A stretch of 64,000 nt of DNA from Streptomyces sp. AC550_RSS872 (GTDB lineage: Bacteria > Actinomycetota > Actinomycetes > Streptomycetales > Streptomycetaceae), in the NCBI RefSeq assembly GCF_019049285.1, contig NZ_JAGMUL010000063.1, positions 1 to 64,000 of the forward strand, written 5' to 3'. The stretch's first letter is position 1. Every line of letters starts with the position of its first letter. The notes below the pieces were generated by a model, which was not told the origin of the DNA, did no database searches, and saw nothing but the letters and a program-made list of their open reading frames with translations. Shown here piece by piece: positions 24,824 to 33,704 of the stretch. The position numbers and the translations under genes are program-made.

Positions 24824-26122
24824 ATGGGCGACCGTGGGGGGCCGGCACAGGACGTGCCGCAGTCGGCGGCAGACACGGCGAAGCGACCATCCGTCCGTTC
24901 CCTGCGCCGCACAGGCCTCCTCGTCACCCTGATCCTCGGCGGCCTGACCGCCACGCCCCCGCTGGCGATGGACATGTACCTCCCCGCGCTCCCGGAGGTC
25001 ACCCGCTCCCTGCACGCGCCCGCCGCGACCGTCCAGCTCACGCTCACCGCCTGCCTGGCCGGCATGGCGCTCGGGCAACTGGTGGTCGGCCCGATGAGCG
25101 ACCGCTGGGGCCGCAGACGCCCGCTGCTGGCGGGCCTGGCCGTCTACGTCGTCGCCACCGCGCTCTGCGCCCTCGCACCCACCGTCGAGTCCCTGGTCGC
25201 CTTCCGGCTCGCGCAGGGCCTCGCGGGCGCGGCGGCGATAGTGATCGCGCGGGCGGTCGTACGCGACCTCTACGACGGCGTCGCCATGGCCCGCTTCTTC
25301 TCCACCCTCATGCTGATCTCCGGGGTCGCCCCGATCGTGGCGCCGCTCATCGGCGGCCAGGTACTGCGGGTGACGGACTGGCGGGGCGTGTTCGTCGTGC
25401 TCACGGTGGTCGGGGTGCTGCTCGCCGGTCTGGTCTGGCGAAAGCTTCCCGAGACCCTGGCGGCGCAGGACCGGCACGGCGGCGGCGTCGGCGAGGCCCT
25501 GCGTGCCATGCGCGGACTGCTCGCCGACCGCGCCTTCACCGGCTACACCCTGGCGGGCGGGTTCGCCTTCGCCGCCCTCTTCGCGTACATAGCGGCGTCC
25601 CCGTTCGTGATCCAGGAGATCTACGGCGCCTCGCCGCAGACCTTCAGCCTGCTGTTCGGACTCAACTCGGTCGGCCTGGTCGTCGTCGGCCAGATCAACG
25701 GCAAGGTGCTGGTGGGGCGGGTCAGCCTGGACCGGGTGCTGGGCGCGGGCCTGGCGATCGTCATCCTCGCCGCGACCGCGCTGCTGCTGATGTCCCTCGA
25801 CGTGTTCGGCGAGGTGGGACTCGTACCCGTGGCCGCCGCGCTCTTCGTTCTGATGTCCGCGATGGGCGTCACCCTCCCCAACACCCAGGCCCTCGCCCTG
25901 CTCCGCACCAAGCACGCCGCCGGGTCCGCCTCCGCGCTCCTCGGGACGTCCTCCTTCCTCATCGGCGCCGTCGCATCGCCCCTCGTGGGCATCGCCGGCG
26001 AGGACACCGCCGTCCCGATGGCCGTCGTCCAACTGGCCGCAGCACTGGTGGCGCTGGCCTGCTTCATGGGAATGTGCCGTCCCTGGAACAGACGTACGGA
26101 TACCGAGGGAGCAGAGAACTGA
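24824..26122 (+). CDS. Bcr/CflA-type multidrug MFS transporter
   Basis: A 432-residue, 12-helix MFS exporter of the Bcr/CflA drug-resistance group. Markers are LAMDMYLPALPEVTRSL in helix 1, MALGQLVVGPMSDRWGRRRP as motif A and RAVVRDLYDG in the following loop. It probably exports small hydrophobic drugs by proton antiport. A protein-coding overlap or close coupling with the downstream hydrolase suggests co-transcription. It is divergent from the Gfo/Idh/MocA gene, with about 85 bp between. Confidence 0.87.
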   Translation: MGDRGGPAQDVPQSAADTAKRPSVRSLRRTGLLVTLILGGLTATPPLAMDMYLPALPEVTRSLHAPAATVQLTLTACLAGMALGQLVVGPMSDRWGRRRPLLAGLAVYVVATALCALAPTVESLVAFRLAQGLAGAAAIVIARAVVRDLYDGVAMARFFSTLMLISGVAPIVAPLIGGQVLRVTDWRGVFVVLTVVGVLLAGLVWRKLPETLAAQDRHGGGVGEALRAMRGLLADRAFTGYTLAGGFAFAALFAYIAASPFVIQEIYGASPQTFSLLFGLNSVGLVVVGQINGKVLVGRVSLDRVLGAGLAIVILAATALLLMSLDVFGEVGLVPVAAALFVLMSAMGVTLPNTQALALLRTKHAAGSASALLGTSSFLIGAVASPLVGIAGEDTAVPMAVVQLAAALVALACFMGMCRPWNRRTDTEGAEN

Positions 26123-27252
26123 GCGCGCCGAGACTGCGCGGGGACACGCCGGAACGGGCCGGACTCGACCCCGAGGAGATCCGTCACCTCGTCCGGGAGG
26201 TCCACGACCTCACCACCGGACCGCGCCCCTGGGCGGCCGGGACCGTGCTGGCCGTCGGGCGGGGGCCGTACCTCGCCGTCGAGGAGGCGGCGGGCTGGGC
26301 GGTGCGGTACGCCTCCTACGACGAGGAGGAGGACGCCGGGGTGGAACTGCCGCCCCAGGCACGCGTCCCGATGACCACGGACACCCTCTTCGACCTGGCC
26401 TCCCTCACCAAGCTCTTCACCTCGGTCGCCGCCGTGCAGCAGATCGAGCGCGGCACGCTGGGCATCGACGCGCGGGTCGGCGCGTACCTGCCGGACTTCC
26501 GTGCGGCCGCCCGGCACGACGTCACGGTGCGCCAACTGCTCACCCACACCTCGGGGCTGCGCCCCGAACTCCCGCTGTACGACTGCGCCGACGACGCCGA
26601 GCGCCTCCAGATGCTGCGGGCGGAGCCGCCGGTCGGCGTACCCGGCACCTACTGCTACTCCGACCTGAACCTCCTGCTGCTCCAGCACGTCCTGGAACGC
26701 CTCACGAGCCGCACCCTCGACGTCCTCGTCCACGACGGCATCACCCGTCCCCTCGGCATGACCGCGACCCGCTTCGGCCCCTGCCCCGGCGCCGCGGCGA
26801 CCGAGGACCAGCGACGGCCATGGGCCAAGGCGGACCGGGGCATGCTGCGGGGCGTCGTCCACGACGAGAACGCCTGGGCGCTGGGCGGGGTCGCCGGCCA
26901 CGCGGGCCTCTTCTCCACCGGCCGCGACCTCGCCGTCTTCTGCCGAGCACTGCTGTCCGGCGGCTCCTACGGCCCCGCCCGCATCCTGGGCCCCGACTTC
27001 GTGGAACTGCTGCTGACCCCGCCCGGCCTGGGGTTCGGCGTCGACCAGCCGTGGTTCATGGGAGAGCTGGCGGGACGGGGAGCCGCGGGCCATACGGGGT
27101 TCACGGGGACCTCGCTGGTACTGGACCCGGTGACGGACACGTTCCTGGTCCTGCTGGCGAACACGGTGCATCCGCGCCGCAGAACGCCGCCGGACAGCGG
27201 GCCGCGGGCGGCGGCCGGGACGCGGGTGGCGCGGGCGGTCCGGGCCATGTGA
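26074..27252 (+). CDS. beta-lactamase-fold serine hydrolase
   Basis: A class C beta-lactamase/DD-peptidase-like hydrolase with SLTK (Ser110/Lys113 counting from the GTG at 26074), YSD at 195-197 and a late HTG (GHTGFTG). No signal peptide, so it is probably a cytoplasmic esterase-type member. Start is uncertain: GTG 26074 lies 49 bp inside the MFS gene, whereas a CTG at 26119 has GGGAG upstream, overlaps the MFS stop as CTGA and would give MSAPRLRG. If CTG is used the enzyme has 377 residues. Substrate unknown. Confidence 0.82.
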   Translation: MPSLEQTYGYRGSRELSAPRLRGDTPERAGLDPEEIRHLVREVHDLTTGPRPWAAGTVLAVGRGPYLAVEEAAGWAVRYASYDEEEDAGVELPPQARVPMTTDTLFDLASLTKLFTSVAAVQQIERGTLGIDARVGAYLPDFRAAARHDVTVRQLLTHTSGLRPELPLYDCADDAERLQMLRAEPPVGVPGTYCYSDLNLLLLQHVLERLTSRTLDVLVHDGITRPLGMTATRFGPCPGAAATEDQRRPWAKADRGMLRGVVHDENAWALGGVAGHAGLFSTGRDLAVFCRALLSGGSYGPARILGPDFVELLLTPPGLGFGVDQPWFMGELAGRGAAGHTGFTGTSLVLDPVTDTFLVLLANTVHPRRRTPPDSGPRAAAGTRVARAVRAM

Positions 27253-27268
27253 CGAACCGGGTGGTTTT

Positions 27269-27448
27269 CGCCCCCGCCGCCCCTACCCGTCCCGTCCTTC
27301 TGGGGCTCCGCCCCAGACCCCGCTCCTCAAACGCCGGAGGGGCTGAATTTCAGCCCGTCCGGCGTTTGAGGACGAGGCCCGGAGGGCCGACAGCGGGGGT
27401 CTGGGGGCGCAGCCCCCAGGGACGGGACGGGTAGGGGCGGCGGGGGCG
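27269..27448. repeat. dispersed palindromic repeat, copy B, with 28-bp perfect outer arms
   Basis: Outer arms 27269-27296 and 27421-27448 are exact reverse complements (CCCGTCCCGTC/GACGGGACGGG and beyond). The core TTCTGGGGCTCCGCCCCAG and CAAACGCCGG...CCGGCGTTTG matches copy A at 1679-1785. It lies between the hydrolase and the Rsm22-like gene, both on the plus strand, ending 48 bp before the latter's start. The structure could fold into a long cruciform or RNA hairpin. Confidence 0.85.
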
Positions 27449-27496
27449 AGGAAAGCCGGGTGCCGCCCATGCCGGGCGCGCTCGTAGAATCGCCGG

Positions 27497-28501
27497 GTGA
27501 ACGACCCCGCATCCCCGGCAGATGCCCTGCGCAGCAGTCTGGCCACCCTCCTCGACGGCCTCCCGCCCCGCCAGGCCGCGCAGGCCGTCGACCGGCTGAT
27601 CGCCAGCTACCGCGGGGCCACCCCCACCGACGCCCCGATCCTGCGCGACCGGGCCGACGTGGCCGCATACGCCGCGTACCGCATGCCCGCCACCTTCGAG
27701 GCGGTCCACGCGGCGCTGGAGGCGTTCGCCGACGCCGTGCCGGAGTGGGTGCCCGGCAGTCATGTCGACGTCGGCGGTGGGACCGGCGCCGCGACGTGGG
27801 CCGTCAGCGCGACCTGGCCCGGCGAGCGCGGCGTCACGGTGCTGGACTGGGCCGAGCCCGCCCTCGCGGCCGGCAGGGAGATCGCCGCGGCGAACCCGGC
27901 GCTGAGGGAGGTCCGGTGGCACCGGGCCCGCATCGGCTCGGCCCTCGCCCTGGACCCCACCGACCTCGTGACCGTCTCCTACGTCCTCAACGAACTCACC
28001 GCCGCCGACCGCACCGCCCTCCTCGACACCGTCGCGTCCGCCGCGCAGGCCGTCGTCATCGTCGAACCCGGCACTCCCGACGGCTACGCCCGTGTCATCG
28101 AGGCCCGCGACCGCCTCGTCGCCGCCGGCTTCCACATCGCCGCCCCCTGCCCGCACAGCGCCGCCTGCCCCATCGTCCCCGGCACGGACTGGTGTCACTT
28201 CTCGACGAGGGTCAGCCGCTCGTCCCTGCACCGGCAGATCAAGGGCGGCTCCCTCGCCTACGAGGACGAGAAGTTCAGCTACGTCGCCGCCACCCGCCTC
28301 CCGGTCACTCCGGCGCCCGCCCGCGTCGTCCGCAAACCCCAGATCCGCAAGGGCCAGGTCCTCCTCGACCTCTGCGAGACCGAACCCGCCCTGCGCCGCA
28401 CCACGGTCACCAAACGGCACGGCGACCTCTACAGAGCGGCCCGCGACACGGACTGGGGCGACGCCTGGCCCCCGGCCGAGGACCGGGAGCCAGAGCTCTA
28501 G
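27497..28501 (+). CDS. Rsm22-like small-subunit rRNA methyltransferase family protein
   Basis: A 334-residue class I SAM-dependent methyltransferase of the Rsm22 family. The SAM site HVDVGGGTGAATWA is at about residue 92, with a cysteine/histidine cluster CPHSAACPI and WCHFSTRVSR typical of the family, and a basic RKPQIRKGQ segment. The family is named for a mitochondrial ribosome-associated protein; the bacterial role is thought to be in ribosome biogenesis. Starts at GTG 27497. The stop TAG shares its G with a MITE-like element. Confidence 0.85.
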   Translation: MNDPASPADALRSSLATLLDGLPPRQAAQAVDRLIASYRGATPTDAPILRDRADVAAYAAYRMPATFEAVHAALEAFADAVPEWVPGSHVDVGGGTGAATWAVSATWPGERGVTVLDWAEPALAAGREIAAANPALREVRWHRARIGSALALDPTDLVTVSYVLNELTAADRTALLDTVASAAQAVVIVEPGTPDGYARVIEARDRLVAAGFHIAAPCPHSAACPIVPGTDWCHFSTRVSRSSLHRQIKGGSLAYEDEKFSYVAATRLPVTPAPARVVRKPQIRKGQVLLDLCETEPALRRTTVTKRHGDLYRAARDTDWGDAWPPAEDREPEL

Positions 28502-28573
28502 GGGTGTTTCGAAAGTCCCGCACAGCACCCGTGGCGCCCGGCACGTACCCTCGCGGGACTTTCAGAACATCCC
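28501..28573. mobile_element. 73-bp MITE-like inverted repeat element (GGGGTGTT family)
   Basis: Left end GGGGTGTTTCGAAAGTCCCG and right end CGGGACTTTCAGAACATCCC are near-perfect inverted repeats around a 33-bp centre. The same termini bound a 132-bp element at 51626-51757. It is inserted at CTAG, so that the G of the Rsm22-like gene's stop codon is the first base of the element. Non-coding. Confidence 0.8.
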
Positions 28574-28607
28574 AGGAGGCGGGGCGCCGGCCCACCTGGC
28601 GGGCCGG

Positions 28608-28802
28608 TCATGAGGACTCTTCGGCCGTGCCGTCCCCTCCCTGTCGTTTCTCCTGGAGCTTGCGCAGCAGTTCCTTCTTCTGGGCCTGGGGGTCGACGCC
28701 GCCGCCGATCCGGCCGTTCCGACCGCCGCCGCGCAGCGCCTTGCGGCCGAGGTTCCGGCGGGTACCGCCGACTCCGAGCATGTTTCCGCCGCTTCGGGCC
28801 AT
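28608..28802 (-). CDS. DUF6243-type small basic protein
   Basis: A 64-residue protein, MARSGGNMLGVGGTRRNLGR to begin with, then a Gly/Arg-rich stretch and a charged C-terminal helix (KKELLRKLQEKRQ). Start ATG 28802 has AAGGAG ten bases upstream. It belongs to a small family known mainly from streptomycetes with no assigned function. It is divergent from the TetR gene, and the palindrome between them suggests shared control. Confidence 0.72.
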   Translation of the reverse strand: MARSGGNMLGVGGTRRNLGRKALRGGGRNGRIGGGVDPQAQKKELLRKLQEKRQGGDGTAEESS

Positions 28803-28833
28803 GGTGGGGCTCCTTTCACACTTCCTGGTGAAC

Positions 28834-28848
28834 GAGACGTATCGTCTC
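28834..28848. promoter_or_regulatory. palindromic operator GAGACG-TAT-CGTCTC
   Basis: A perfect 6-3-6 palindrome in the 110-bp space between the small basic protein gene and the divergent TetR gene. GAGACG/CGTCTC half-sites are typical for TetR-family repressors of Streptomyces. A third half-site, GAGACG, lies at 28876. Most simply it is the binding site of the adjacent TetR protein, controlling one or both genes. Confidence 0.55.
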
Positions 28849-28912
28849 TTTTCATCGACCCGCCCAGGATCCGGCGAGACGCTCCGTCTTGTCAACCTGA
28901 TAAATTCGAGCC

Positions 28913-29551
28913 ATGGCAGCTCAAAAGTCCGCTCAGCAGCCCGCACCCAACTCCACCCGCCGGAGCGAGAGGTCCCGTCGGGCCATCTACGACGCCGCAC
29001 TCGCCCTCGTCGGAGAGGTCGGCTACCCCAGGACCACGATCGAGGGCATCGCCGCCCGCGCCGGCGTCGGCAAGCAGACGATCTACCGCTGGTGGTCGTC
29101 GAAGGCGGACGTCCTGCTGGAGGCCTTCCTCGACCTCAGCGAACAGGCGTCCCGGGAAGCCGGCCCGGAGTACGAGTTCGCCATCCCCGACACCGGCGAC
29201 CTCGCCGCCGACCTCAAGGCCGTCCTGCGCCTCACCGTCGACCAGCTCAAGGACCCCCGCTTCGAGATCCCGGCCCGCGCCCTGGCCGCCGAGGGCGTGG
29301 TCAACGAGGAGCTCGGCCGGGTCTGCATGACCAAGCTGCTCGAACCCTCGCTCTTGCAGTACGTCGACCGGCTGCGCGCCGCCCAGGAGGCCGGCCAGGT
29401 CCGCCAGGAGGTCGACCCGCGCATCGCCCTCGAACTCTGGGTCTCACCCCTCGCCCAGCGCTGGCTCCAGTACACGGGCCCGATCACGTACGAGTACACC
29501 GACACCCTCGTCGACTACGCCCTGCACGGCATCGCCCCGCACGCACGGTAG
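28913..29551 (+). CDS. TetR/AcrR family transcriptional regulator
   Basis: A 212-residue repressor. The HTH lies in residues 22-60 (RAIYDAALALVGEVGYPRTT, IAARAGVGKQTIYRWWSSKA), with a TetR C-terminal ligand domain carrying WVSPLAQRWLQYTG. No transporter adjoins it; the only divergent partner is the small basic protein. The ligand is unknown. Start ATG 28913. Confidence 0.87.
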   Translation: MAAQKSAQQPAPNSTRRSERSRRAIYDAALALVGEVGYPRTTIEGIAARAGVGKQTIYRWWSSKADVLLEAFLDLSEQASREAGPEYEFAIPDTGDLAADLKAVLRLTVDQLKDPRFEIPARALAAEGVVNEELGRVCMTKLLEPSLLQYVDRLRAAQEAGQVRQEVDPRIALELWVSPLAQRWLQYTGPITYEYTDTLVDYALHGIAPHAR

Positions 29552-29707
29552 AGATGTAAATCCCGCCAAAGGATCCCATTACCGCTGATCGATGTGCTGT
29601 GTGCACCTCGCCCCACCTGGCCCGGTTGTCCGCTAAGGCCCCCCGAAGCGCACGATGGTGGGACCATAGGGCATGCTGTTCCGCACGACAGCGAGGCGAG
29701 GGGATAG

Positions 29708-30442
29708 ATGAGCGCGGAGTTGGGCGGCCGGACCGGCATGCAGGGCAAACTCTCCCAGTGGCTGCGCGGACGCCGCCCCAAGGACGCCACCGGCGACGGT
29801 GGCCGGGAGGACCTGCTGCTCGCCGCCGCGGCGGCGGGACTGCCCCTCGCGCCCGCCGCGCACCCCTCCGGCTACCGGTGTTCCTGTGACCGCGTCGGCT
29901 GCCCCACCCCGGCCCGGCACCCGGTGTCCTTCGCCTGGCAGACGCAGTCCACCACCGATCGAGGACAGATCGAACGGTGGGCCAGGCACCAGCCGCAGGC
30001 CAACTTCATCACCGCCACCGGCATGGTCCACGACGTGCTCGACGTGCCGGCCGAGGCCGGGCGCGAGGCGCTGGAGCGGCTGCTCGGCGCGGGCATCGAG
30101 GTCGGCCCGGTCGCCGAGAGCGACGACGGCCGCCTGCTGTTCTTCACCCTCACCCGCGGCACCCCCGCGGACGAGGACGAGTGGTGGCCCTGCGAGCTGG
30201 ACTGCCACCCCGAGACCATGGACGAGCACCCGGGACTGCGCTGGCACTGCCGCGGGTCCTATGTCCTCGTACCGCCCGCGCAGCTACCCGGCGAGGGCCG
30301 GACCGTGCACTGGGTACGCGGCCTGGAGCACCCGCTGCCCGACCCCCTCAGCCTCCTCGAAACCCTCACCGACGCCTGCGCCCGCTATGTCGGCGAGGAG
30401 CCCGACCACGTCTCCGCGGCCTGGCCCCTGCGCCGCCACTAG
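29708..30442 (+). CDS. bifunctional primase/polymerase (prim-pol)-domain protein
   Basis: A 244-residue protein resembling the N-terminal prim-pol domain (PF09250): LLLAAAAAGLPLAPAAHPSG, a cysteine pair with Pro in CSCDRVGCPTPARHP, NFITATGMVHDVLDVP and LRWHCRGSYVLVPP. There is no helicase or C-terminal domain. Such stand-alone prim-pol proteins recur in Streptomyces chromosomes. The usual catalytic DxD is here DVLDVP, so activity is uncertain. Starts ATG 29708 after GAGGGGATAG. Confidence 0.75.
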   Translation: MSAELGGRTGMQGKLSQWLRGRRPKDATGDGGREDLLLAAAAAGLPLAPAAHPSGYRCSCDRVGCPTPARHPVSFAWQTQSTTDRGQIERWARHQPQANFITATGMVHDVLDVPAEAGREALERLLGAGIEVGPVAESDDGRLLFFTLTRGTPADEDEWWPCELDCHPETMDEHPGLRWHCRGSYVLVPPAQLPGEGRTVHWVRGLEHPLPDPLSLLETLTDACARYVGEEPDHVSAAWPLRRH

Positions 30443-30490
30443 ACGCTCCGCTGGAAGAGCCGCGATGCGCCGTCGTGTGTCTGCGGCGCC

Positions 30491-30560
30491 ATCGTGGCTG
30501 GTCGCGCCCAGGCGACGGAGCCGCACTCAAATCGATACAGGCCTGCGCCCCTTGGGGGCG
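30491..30560 (-). repeat. dispersed CGATGTGCGGCTCCGCC repeat, copy 1 (inverted)
   Basis: On the minus strand this reads CCAAGGGGCGCAGGCCTGTATCGATTTGAGTGCGGCTCCGTCGCC and on to GGCGCGACCAGCCACG. Two direct copies are at 39041-39100 and 45276-45333. It occupies most of the space between the prim-pol gene and the convergent lipoprotein gene. Confidence 0.8.
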
Positions 30561-30589
30561 CTGCCGAGCCGCCCCCGTCACGGCACTCG

Positions 30590-31582
30590 CTACTCGCCCT
30601 TCGCCGCCGTCATGCCCTGGGTCCGGCCGATGATCTGCACCTTGCCGGAGCCCTTCGGGTCCAGGGCCGCCCCGTTGGAGACGATCTCCACCGTCAGCGA
30701 CTGCTTGATCTCACCGGTCGTCAGCGCCAGCACGGCCTTGTCCGGGGCGGGGACGGCGGCACCGGAGTGGGCCGTCTCCTTCTCGTAGTGGCGGGTGGTG
30801 AAGAACACCAGCGCCCCGCCGTCCTTCGTGCGCACCGCCAGCGGCGCGTAGTCCCCGCCCGTCAGCGGCTCGTCGATGTACTGCCGGACCAGGCCCGGCC
30901 GTTCGGCCTCCTTGGCCCGCTTGGTCCGCCATCCGCTGGTGTGGCGGCCGTCCGCGAAGGTGTTCCCGCCGTCCTTGAGATAGGCCGCGTAGTCCTTGCT
31001 CAAGTCCTCGGGCGCCACGGCCAGTTCGGTGGAGTTCGCGGGGACGGCCTCGGCCCAGCCGTCCTTGTCCGTCTTGAACTGCGGTACGTCGGCGGGGGCC
31101 ATCAGCGTCAGATACGACGCCTCCCACGGCTCGGCCAGGCTGTTCCGGCTGAACACGAAGACCCAGCGGGCGGTCGCGCCCTTGTTGGCGGCCGCGTCGG
31201 CCACGAACCAGCGCGGCCAGCCCGCCTTCTTGGGGATCGTGAACTTGGTGTCCGACAGCTCCAGCGGGGTGTGCGCCGGGTTGCCGTCCGGGCTGAGCGC
31301 CTTGCCCGCCTTCAGCCGCGCCCCGTCGATGTCACCGAGGGCGCCGCTGACATGGTCGGCGTCCAGCGAACTGTCGTAGGCCTTGTCGGCCTCGTTGTAC
31401 GCGGTGGTGAACTGCTGGAGGGCCTTGGCGGCCTCCGCCCTGGTGGCCGACGGGAGTACTTCCCTCTCCCCGTGGACCACCACGCATCCGCTTGCCGTCA
31501 ACGACAAAGCGGTCAGCGATGCCGCTATCAGTGCGCTCCGGTCAAGCCTGCGGAGCTTTCGAGGGCCGCGATCCCTGCTCAT
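30590..31582 (-). CDS. putative lipoprotein co-encoded with efeUBO
   Basis: A 330-residue protein with a basic N-terminus, hydrophobic stretch and lipobox LTASGC around residue 33, so probably a secreted lipoprotein. The mature part has no motif I recognise; it resembles lipoproteins of unknown function in Streptomyces with a duplicated, perhaps NTF2-like, fold. Its ATG lies 41 bp inside the 3' end of efeU, so it is the fourth gene of the efe operon, and a role in iron uptake is inferred from that. Confidence 0.72.
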   Translation of the reverse strand: MSRDRGPRKLRRLDRSALIAASLTALSLTASGCVVVHGEREVLPSATRAEAAKALQQFTTAYNEADKAYDSSLDADHVSGALGDIDGARLKAGKALSPDGNPAHTPLELSDTKFTIPKKAGWPRWFVADAAANKGATARWVFVFSRNSLAEPWEASYLTLMAPADVPQFKTDKDGWAEAVPANSTELAVAPEDLSKDYAAYLKDGGNTFADGRHTSGWRTKRAKEAERPGLVRQYIDEPLTGGDYAPLAVRTKDGGALVFFTTRHYEKETAHSGAAVPAPDKAVLALTTGEIKQSLTVEIVSNGAALDPKGSGKVQIIGRTQGMTAAKGE

Positions 31583-32414
31583 CAGGTTCCTTCACCTTCC
31601 CCTTCCCGGAGGCGAACCCTACCGGGGCGAGGAAGAGCGCGAGTGTCGGGATCAGGTACAGCAGCCACACCGTGACCTGGAGGACCGTCGGGTCGGGCTG
31701 GAAGTTGAAGACACCCTTGAGCAGAGTGCCGTACCAGCTCGCCGGATCGACGGTGTCGCTGATGTCGAAGGCGCGGTCGCTCAGCCCCGGCAGCCAGCGC
31801 GCCTCCTGGAGGTCGTGGAAGCCGTACGCCAGCACGCCCGCCGCCACGACGACCAGCATGCCGCCGGTCCAGGTGAAGAACTTGGCGAGGTTGATGCGCA
31901 GCGCGCCGCGGTAGAACAGCCAGCCCAGGACGATCGCCGTGACGATGCCGAGGGCGGCGCCGACCAGCGGGCGCGGGCTGCCGTCGCCGGCCGCGCGCAC
32001 CGACGCCCACACGAACAGGGCCGTCTCCAGGCCCTCCCGGCCCACGGCGAGGAAGGCGGTGGCGACCAGCGCGCCCGTGCCCATCTGAAGGGCGGAGTCC
32101 AGCTTGCCGTGCAGCTCGGCCTTCAGATGCCGGGCGGTGCGCCGCATCCAGAACACCATCCACGTCACCAGGCCCACCGCGAGCAGCGACAGGGAGCCGC
32201 CGAGCGCCTCCTGCGCCTCGAACGTCAGCTCCTGCGAGCCGAATTCGAGCGCGCAGCCGAAGCCGAGCGCCAGGGCGACCGCGACCCCGATGCCGATCCA
32301 GATGGGCCGCAGCGCGTCCCGGCGGTCCGTCTTCACCAGGTAGGCGATGAGGATGCAGACGACGAGGCTCGCCTCGAGCCCCTCGCGCAGGCCGATCAGG
32401 TAGTTGGAGAACAT
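31542..32414 (-). CDS. efeU: EfeU/FTR1-type iron permease
   Basis: A 290-residue, seven-helix FTR1-family permease with both REGLE motifs (REGLEAS near residue 10, REGLETA in the middle), which bind and conduct ferric iron. It forms the membrane part of the EfeUOB system that takes up iron after ferroxidation. ATG 32414 lies six bases behind the efeB stop. The C-terminus is basic and cytoplasmic and overlaps the lipoprotein gene. Confidence 0.92.
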   Translation of the reverse strand: MFSNYLIGLREGLEASLVVCILIAYLVKTDRRDALRPIWIGIGVAVALALGFGCALEFGSQELTFEAQEALGGSLSLLAVGLVTWMVFWMRRTARHLKAELHGKLDSALQMGTGALVATAFLAVGREGLETALFVWASVRAAGDGSPRPLVGAALGIVTAIVLGWLFYRGALRINLAKFFTWTGGMLVVVAAGVLAYGFHDLQEARWLPGLSDRAFDISDTVDPASWYGTLLKGVFNFQPDPTVLQVTVWLLYLIPTLALFLAPVGFASGKGKVKEPDEQGSRPSKAPQA

Positions 32415-32420
32415 CGGCCC

Positions 32421-33695
32421 TCACGCCTCCTTGGAGAACAGCGTCCGGCCCCACCAGTCGCCGGAGTCGCGGACGCCGGGCGGGACCGCGAAGAGCGCCG
32501 AACCCACGTGCTGGATGTACTCGTTGAGCGCGTCGAGGGCCAGGTTGCGCTGGATACGGATGAACCCCGTGCGCGGGTCCCGCTGGTAGGCGAGGAAGAA
32601 CAGGCCCGCGTCCAGGCGGCCGAGACCGTCGGTGCCGTCGGTGAAGGAGTAGCCGCGGCGCAGGATCGTCGCCCCGTCGTTGGAGGCGGGGTGCGCGAGC
32701 CGGACGTGCGCGTCGGGCAGCATCGCCTTCAGGAACGGCTCGTCGCGCTCCTTGGCCTTGCCGACCGGGGCGCCCTCGCCCTTGTCGCGGCCGAAGATGT
32801 CCTCCTGTTCCTGGAGCGAGGTGCGGTCCCAGGTCTCGATGTGCATACGGATGCGGCGGGCGACCAGGTAGGAGCCGCCGGCCATCCATCGCGGGCCGTC
32901 CTCCTCGCCCACCCACACGAACTTCTTCAGCCGGTCCGTCTCCGTCCCCGCGATGTTGCGGGTGCCGTCCTTGAACCCCATGAGGTTGCGCGGGGTCTGC
33001 GCCTCGGGGGTGGTCGACGAGGTCTTCCCGAAGCCGAGCTGGGACCAGCGGATGACGACCTTGCCCATGCCGATGCGGGCCAGGTTGCGGATGGCGTGCA
33101 CGGCGACCTGCGGGTCGTCCGCGCAGGCCTGGATGCACAGGTCGCCGCCGCTGCGGTTCCTGTCGAGGTTGTCGCCGGCGAACTTCGGCAGCTCTTCGAG
33201 GGCTTCGGGGCGGGCGTCCGCGATGCCGAACGCCTCGCCGTACTTCTCGAAGAGCGACGGCCCGAAGCCGATCGTCAGCGTCAGCCGCGACGGCTTCAGC
33301 CCCAGCGCCTCACCGGTGTCGTCCGGCGGCGCCTCGGCCAGACCGCCGTACGCGCCCTCGCCGACCGCCTGCCCGGCGGTCATCCGGCGCGCGGCCGCCG
33401 TCCAGTCCTTCAGCATCTGGATGAACTGCGCACGGTCGTCGGTCTGCACATCGAATGCGGCGAAGTGCAGCCGGTCCTGCACCGGGGTGGCGATGCCGGC
33501 CTGCCGTTCGCCGTGGAAGTCGATCGCGGCGCCCGTGCCGGCGCCCACCGGATCCACGTCGTCGCCCGTGCGGGCCATCGCCACCGCGCCGCCGGCCGCG
33601 GCGGCACCGAGCGCGAGCCCGGCACCGCCCCAGCCGATCAGCGCACGCCGGGACGGGGACGGGGACGGTGAATTCTCGGTCGAGGTCTCGGCCAT
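32421..33695 (-). CDS. efeB: EfeB deferrochelatase/DyP-type peroxidase, Tat-exported
   Basis: A 424-residue DyP-type heme peroxidase with a Tat signal (SRRALIGWGGAGLALGAAAA). The GXXDG motif appears as GFKDGTRN; the later QRDPRTGFIRIQ and the proximal His region (HPASNDGATILRRGYSF) follow the EfeB subfamily. It is exported and acts outside the membrane, either oxidising ferrous iron or removing iron from heme. Co-transcribed with efeO (9-bp gap) and efeU. Confidence 0.92.
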   Translation of the reverse strand: MAETSTENSPSPSPSRRALIGWGGAGLALGAAAAGGAVAMARTGDDVDPVGAGTGAAIDFHGERQAGIATPVQDRLHFAAFDVQTDDRAQFIQMLKDWTAAARRMTAGQAVGEGAYGGLAEAPPDDTGEALGLKPSRLTLTIGFGPSLFEKYGEAFGIADARPEALEELPKFAGDNLDRNRSGGDLCIQACADDPQVAVHAIRNLARIGMGKVVIRWSQLGFGKTSSTTPEAQTPRNLMGFKDGTRNIAGTETDRLKKFVWVGEEDGPRWMAGGSYLVARRIRMHIETWDRTSLQEQEDIFGRDKGEGAPVGKAKERDEPFLKAMLPDAHVRLAHPASNDGATILRRGYSFTDGTDGLGRLDAGLFFLAYQRDPRTGFIRIQRNLALDALNEYIQHVGSALFAVPPGVRDSGDWWGRTLFSKEA

Positions 33696-33704
33696 GGGGT
33701 GTCC

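Noticed and set aside
23690..26032. 780-residue fusion of the Gfo/Idh/MocA protein with an N-terminal domain
   Set aside because: The N-terminal half is simply antisense to the Bcr/CflA transporter; the GTG at 24736 gives the full conserved enzyme.
31383..33671. 762-codon plus-strand frame across efeU and efeB
   Set aside because: Antisense to two clearly conserved genes; composition typical of an out-of-frame reading in high GC.
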